Assembly: GCA_028288505.1 (NCBI GenBank)
Contig: JAQBNN010000020.1
Location: 1 to 57,576 of the forward strand
Length of the DNA: 57,576 nucleotides
Direction: 5' to 3'
Source of the DNA: Segetibacter sp.
Lineage (GTDB): Bacteria > Bacteroidota > Bacteroidia > Chitinophagales > Chitinophagaceae
Positions 54,150 through 57,576 of this stretch are shown here, one piece after another. A program made the translations under genes and the position numbers. The notes under the pieces are model-generated. The model was given only the letters and a program-made list of their open reading frames with translations, made no database searches and was not told the DNA's origin. Within the stretch, counting starts at the first letter, position 1. Each line of letters begins with the position of its first letter.

Positions 54150-56237
54150 ATGAAAAAAATAATTCGATTGCTGTTAGTGAGCAGTGCATTTTATTCAAGC
54201 CAAAGCATTGCGCAGAGTAAGGGGTTGGTGAATACTTCGAATAGTTCGCATGCTAAATTAAGCAGCGTGAATATGACTGATGTGGAATGGACAAAGGGTT
54301 TTTGGGCCGAACGTTTTGCGGTGTGCAGGGATAGTATGGTTCCAAATATGTGGAACGTATATAATGATGCAAATCTCAGCCATGCGTTTAAGAATTTTGA
54401 GATTGCTGCAGGATTAGATACGGGTTCGCATAAAGGCCCATCGTTTCATGATGGTGACTTTTATAAGACGTTGGAAGCAGTTGCAAGCATGTATGCAACA
54501 ACAAAAGATAAGCGACTTGATGAACAAATGGATAAGGTAATTGCAGTGATTGCAAAGGCTCAAAGAGCCGATGGTTACATTTATACAAAGGCCGCAATAG
54601 ACCAGCAAAAGACAGGCGAGAAAAAACAGTTTGAAGACAGGTTAAGCTTTGAGGCATATAATATTGGTCACTTAATGACAGCTGCTTGTGTTCATTATAG
54701 AGCAACAGGAAAAACAACTTTGTTAGATGTTGCTAAGAAGGCTACCGATTACCTGTACAACTTTTATCAAAGAGCATCACCTGAGATAGCTCGTAATGCT
54801 ATTTGTCCTTCGCACTACATGGGTATCATTGAAATGTATCGTACAACAAAAGACCCTCGTTATGTCGAGCTTGCAAAGAAGTTGATTGACATAAGAGGTG
54901 TATCAACAGGTAGCGATGATAACTCTGACAGGTATAAGTTTAAGGATATGAAAGAGGTGCAAGGACATGCAGTGAGGGCAACTTACCTGTTTGCAGGCTC
55001 AGCAGATTTATATGCAGAAACAGGAGATAAAACTTTATTGAACACGTTGAATACAATGTGGGATGATGTTGTGAATCATAAGATGTATATAACAGGCGGT
55101 TGTGGTGCTTTGCATGATGGTGTATCAAATGATGGCACTTCATTCAACCCTAACGATGTTGAGAAATTACACCAGTCGTTTGGAAGGAAGTATCAACTTC
55201 CTAACCTAACTGCTCATAATGAAACGTGTGCTAACATTGGTAATGTTCTTTGGAATTGGCGAATGCTACAATTAACAGGAGATGCAAAGTATGCGGATGT
55301 GATGGAGCTTGCTTTATATAATAGTGTTTTAAGTGGTATTAGCCTAAGTGGTAAGAAGTTTTTTTATACAAACCCGTTGGCTTACTCGGAAGACTTGCCT
55401 TACAAGCAACGCTGGACAAAAGAATCGTATGCAAGTTTAGACAAACAGCAATGGCCGGATTATGGCGTGAAAATGGGATGGTCAAGAGACAGGCTTGACT
55501 ATATCGGATTATCTAATTGTTGCCCGCCAAATGCAGTACGTACCATTGCACAGGTGAGTAATTACGCTTATAGTGTTTCTGATAAAGGTTTGTGGTTTAA
55601 CCTGTATGGAGCTAACAATCTTTCCACTACGCTTAAAGATGGCTCTGCCATAAAGCTTACCCAGGAAACAAACTATCCGTGGGATGGAAACATTAAAATA
55701 AGGTTAGAGCAAGCAGCAAACGATGCATCTTTTTTTTTACGGGTTCCAGAATGGGCGGATGGAGCTACAATATTAGTGAACGGAAAGCCATATTCAACAA
55801 AGGCTGTTGCAGGAAGGTATGCTGAAGTAAAAAAGAAATGGGCTACAGGTGATGTGGTGGAATTAATACTTCCAATGGAAACGAAGCTGATGGAGGCTAA
55901 CCCATTAGTTGAAGAAACACGTAACCAGGTAGCAGTTAAGCGTGGACCTGTTGTTTATTGCTTAGAGTCTGTTGACATTCCTAAAGGTGAAAATGTGTTT
56001 GAAGTTGCTTTGCCTGCTAATGCAACTTTCGCTACTAAAATGCTTACAATTGATAATAGTAAAGTATTGATGCTGGAAGGAAAAGGTAATTTGATTGATG
56101 GTAATTGGAAGAATAAGCTATATAAAGAAGTATCAACTAATGTTGCTAAACCAGTTAATGTTCGTTTAGTTCCTTACTATGCCTGGGCTAACAGAGGGAA
56201 GACGGAGATGAGTGTTTGGTTGCCTTTGAGCAGATAG
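54150..56237 (+). CDS. GH127-like beta-L-arabinofuranosidase (DUF1680)
   Basis: A 695-residue secreted enzyme; signal peptide ends 'QSIAQ'. The (alpha/alpha)6 barrel opens with 'VEWTKGFWAERF'. The cysteine-based active site is visible: Glu and Cys in 'HNETCANIGN' (about 355) and the Cys pair in 'SNCCPPNAVRTIAQ' (about 455), which with zinc perform retaining hydrolysis in GH127. C-terminal beta domains follow ('FFLRVPEWADGA'). It would release beta-L-arabinofuranose from side chains. GH146 is the close alternative. Confidence 0.88.
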   Translation: MKKIIRLLLVSSAFYSSQSIAQSKGLVNTSNSSHAKLSSVNMTDVEWTKGFWAERFAVCRDSMVPNMWNVYNDANLSHAFKNFEIAAGLDTGSHKGPSFHDGDFYKTLEAVASMYATTKDKRLDEQMDKVIAVIAKAQRADGYIYTKAAIDQQKTGEKKQFEDRLSFEAYNIGHLMTAACVHYRATGKTTLLDVAKKATDYLYNFYQRASPEIARNAICPSHYMGIIEMYRTTKDPRYVELAKKLIDIRGVSTGSDDNSDRYKFKDMKEVQGHAVRATYLFAGSADLYAETGDKTLLNTLNTMWDDVVNHKMYITGGCGALHDGVSNDGTSFNPNDVEKLHQSFGRKYQLPNLTAHNETCANIGNVLWNWRMLQLTGDAKYADVMELALYNSVLSGISLSGKKFFYTNPLAYSEDLPYKQRWTKESYASLDKQQWPDYGVKMGWSRDRLDYIGLSNCCPPNAVRTIAQVSNYAYSVSDKGLWFNLYGANNLSTTLKDGSAIKLTQETNYPWDGNIKIRLEQAANDASFFLRVPEWADGATILVNGKPYSTKAVAGRYAEVKKKWATGDVVELILPMETKLMEANPLVEETRNQVAVKRGPVVYCLESVDIPKGENVFEVALPANATFATKMLTIDNSKVLMLEGKGNLIDGNWKNKLYKEVSTNVAKPVNVRLVPYYAWANRGKTEMSVWLPLSR

Positions 56238-56257
56238 TTCTTCTTATAAATAACAAA

Positions 56258-56351
56258 CGTCATTGAGAGGAGGAACGACGAAGCAATCTGCTTTACAAAT
56301 AGTAACAGCTTATTAATTCAAGAGCAGATTGCTTCGTTCCTCGCAATGACG
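56258..56351. repeat. inverted repeat, CATTGCGAGGAACG family, copy 3
   Basis: CGTCATTGAGAGG...GAAGCAATCTG faces CAGATTGCTTCG...GCAATGACG across about 35 bp. It sits exactly between convergent GH127 and GH2 genes and could serve as a terminator structure for both, though no T-run follows. Confidence 0.85.
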
Positions 56352-56353
56352 GT

Positions 56354-57576
56354 TTAAAACTTTATCCTCCTAACTGTATTGCTAATTCCTTCCTTCGAGC
56401 CTTTATACGGCATTAAATAAAAACTATAAGAATAATTCTTAGCAGGAATTTGATATTTCTCTAAAGGAGCAGCAACATCGCTCCAACTATCATTTCCTCC
56501 TACACCCATTTGAATAAGGTCAATGTTCAAGGTTATATAACCAGCATCAACAAGTTTGTTAGTATGCTTTGCATTTTCAAGGTTTTCTTCTGTATAAGGC
56601 CATGTACTCATGCTTAACAAGCTATCTGCTACTACCAATAGACCTTCGTTGGCTTTGTTTGATAAATACATCCACCTTACATCTGTACGATTTCCGTTTT
56701 CCTGTGGCACCGCATACGGCTCCATGAAATCAAAAATGTTTTGAGAATAGATGCCAGCATCAAAACCGTAGTTGCGATCAATATAGTTTTCCAACAGTCC
56801 TTTTCCATACCAGCTTATGTTCTCGTATTCTCTTGCTATTCCTCCCTGCATGCCTACTTTAGGAATGTTGGGTAAACCAGGTTTGACATCTAAAGCATAA
56901 TCGACTTTAATTGTACCGTCTCCAGCTATAAAATAACTAACCTTTACTGACGCGCTATCATTGATCAAACTATAATAGCTTGATACAAAAAGTCCTGAAC
57001 CACTCCTACCATCATATTTACCAATTGAAGTATTTACAAACTTTAAATTCGGTTCGTACCATTGCCTTAGCTTACGGTGAGGCTTCCAACCACGTCGATC
57101 ATTATCGGTAAGAGGACGTTTAAAATGAGGAAGTAGAGGCGCAAAAATCTGTTCTTTGCCGTTCCATATATATGAGCTTAATGCTCCGTTTGATTTGCTA
57201 AAAGTTAGTTGGAAATTTTTCCCTGTAAATACATGGTCGCCGTCAACAAATTTCATTGAAACTGATGGAAAAGCTTTACGGAGAACCGATTTATCAGCCA
57301 GCCCTGTTAATACAAACTGATTTGATGCAACTTCAAATCCTTTCTCTGCCCACGCTTCGTTTTGGGCTAAACTAAAATGAATATCTGCTAAATACTCTGC
57401 CCCCCGCCCTAAAGGGAGCTTAGGGAGATAAGAAGCAATACTGATTATAGTATCTCTTCCTGCGGCAAGGCTTATTCGTGGTAATGTTTTGTTTGCAACC
57501 ACTTTCCCATCTTCTCTAACAATCAGGTTTACTGCATAATCTCCTAATGATTTAACTGCATGCCTGTTTGTTATTT
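56354..57576 (-). CDS. GH2 beta-galactosidase, partial (C-terminal part)
   Basis: At least 407 residues of the C-terminal part of a large GH2 enzyme; the frame stays open to the right edge, so the true start lies outside. The beta-galactosidase small-chain domain (PF02929) is seen in 'FTGKNFQLTFSKSNGALSSY', 'RPLTDNDRRGWKPHRKL' and the end 'YSFYLMPYKG'. An unusual 'LPKLPLGRGAEYL' piece near 57399-57421 is encoded by a GC-rich repeat present also at cysI. A role in removing beta-galactose from pectin fits the locus. Confidence 0.88.
   Translation of the reverse strand, partial: ITNRHAVKSLGDYAVNLIVREDGKVVANKTLPRISLAAGRDTIISIASYLPKLPLGRGAEYLADIHFSLAQNEAWAEKGFEVASNQFVLTGLADKSVLRKAFPSVSMKFVDGDHVFTGKNFQLTFSKSNGALSSYIWNGKEQIFAPLLPHFKRPLTDNDRRGWKPHRKLRQWYEPNLKFVNTSIGKYDGRSGSGLFVSSYYSLINDSASVKVSYFIAGDGTIKVDYALDVKPGLPNIPKVGMQGGIAREYENISWYGKGLLENYIDRNYGFDAGIYSQNIFDFMEPYAVPQENGNRTDVRWMYLSNKANEGLLVVADSLLSMSTWPYTEENLENAKHTNKLVDAGYITLNIDLIQMGVGGNDSWSDVAAPLEKYQIPAKNYSYSFYLMPYKGSKEGISNTVRRIKF
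57399..57421. repeat. GC-rich repeat inside the GH2 gene
   Basis: TGCCCCCCGCCCTAAAGGGA, then GCT: identical to 35171-35193 apart from one extra C. It is read in frame on the minus strand as Leu-Pro-Leu-Gly-Arg-Gly. Confidence 0.8.

Overview
The window looks like chromosome of a Bacteroidota bacterium, most likely in or near the Chitinophagaceae. The reasons are low GC, genes of this phylum (class III glutamine synthetase, a TonB receptor with a carboxypeptidase-like N-terminal domain, DUF2490 and DUF983 proteins, futalosine-route menaquinone genes) and promoter-like TAnnTTTG boxes. The genus is not determinable from the sequence alone. There is no integrase, transposase, phage gene, rRNA, tRNA or CRISPR array that I can support.

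Layout. 1-2033: 5' part of a large TraB/GumN-family secreted protein, running off the left edge. 2312-9214: housekeeping genes: queA, a folE plus two PTPS-family pterin operon, mqnB-mqnD, photolyase and a class IV aminotransferase. 9268-15540: a signalling block with three NarL-type response regulators, one minimal histidine kinase, two membrane proteins and an orphan protein. 15701-23481: glnN, a Spy-like periplasmic protein, accB-accC, murF, thioredoxin and a DUF983 protein. 23939-26488: three decayed genes. 26693-28982: metZ and metX, divergent. 29085-43222: a sulfate-assimilation region (cysH, cysD, cysN, SUMT, cysJ, cysI, a siroheme-synthase/TauE fusion) followed by a TonB receptor and a DUF2490 protein. 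43849-57576: a plant-cell-wall glycan locus with GH106, sugar isomerase-like protein, GH78, SGNH acetylesterase, GH127 and a GH2 gene running off the right edge, pointing to rhamnose- and arabinose-containing pectin.

How genes connect. CysD/CysN make APS, the iron-sulfur CysH reduces it to sulfite, and CysJ/CysI reduce sulfite to sulfide with siroheme supplied by the SUMT and SirC domains. MetX and MetZ can then use sulfide to make homocysteine. The cysH promoter and the TonB-receptor upstream region carry the same 17-bp dyad layout, so the receptor may be a sulfur-source transporter under the same regulator.

Most unusual signal. Intergenic regions carry 22 copies of a 24-bp motif (called rep24 here) that begins CATCGTTG and ends CTTGTAC. 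None lies in an intact coding sequence. Fifteen sit 29-96 bp downstream of a stop codon in the sense orientation. Two sub-types differ by symmetric, compensatory changes. Four inverted pairs delimit units of almost constant length (169-173 bp) with unrelated interiors. At least six other inverted-repeat families occupy the same gaps. One short GC-rich repeat also forms codons at the end of cysI and inside the GH2 gene.
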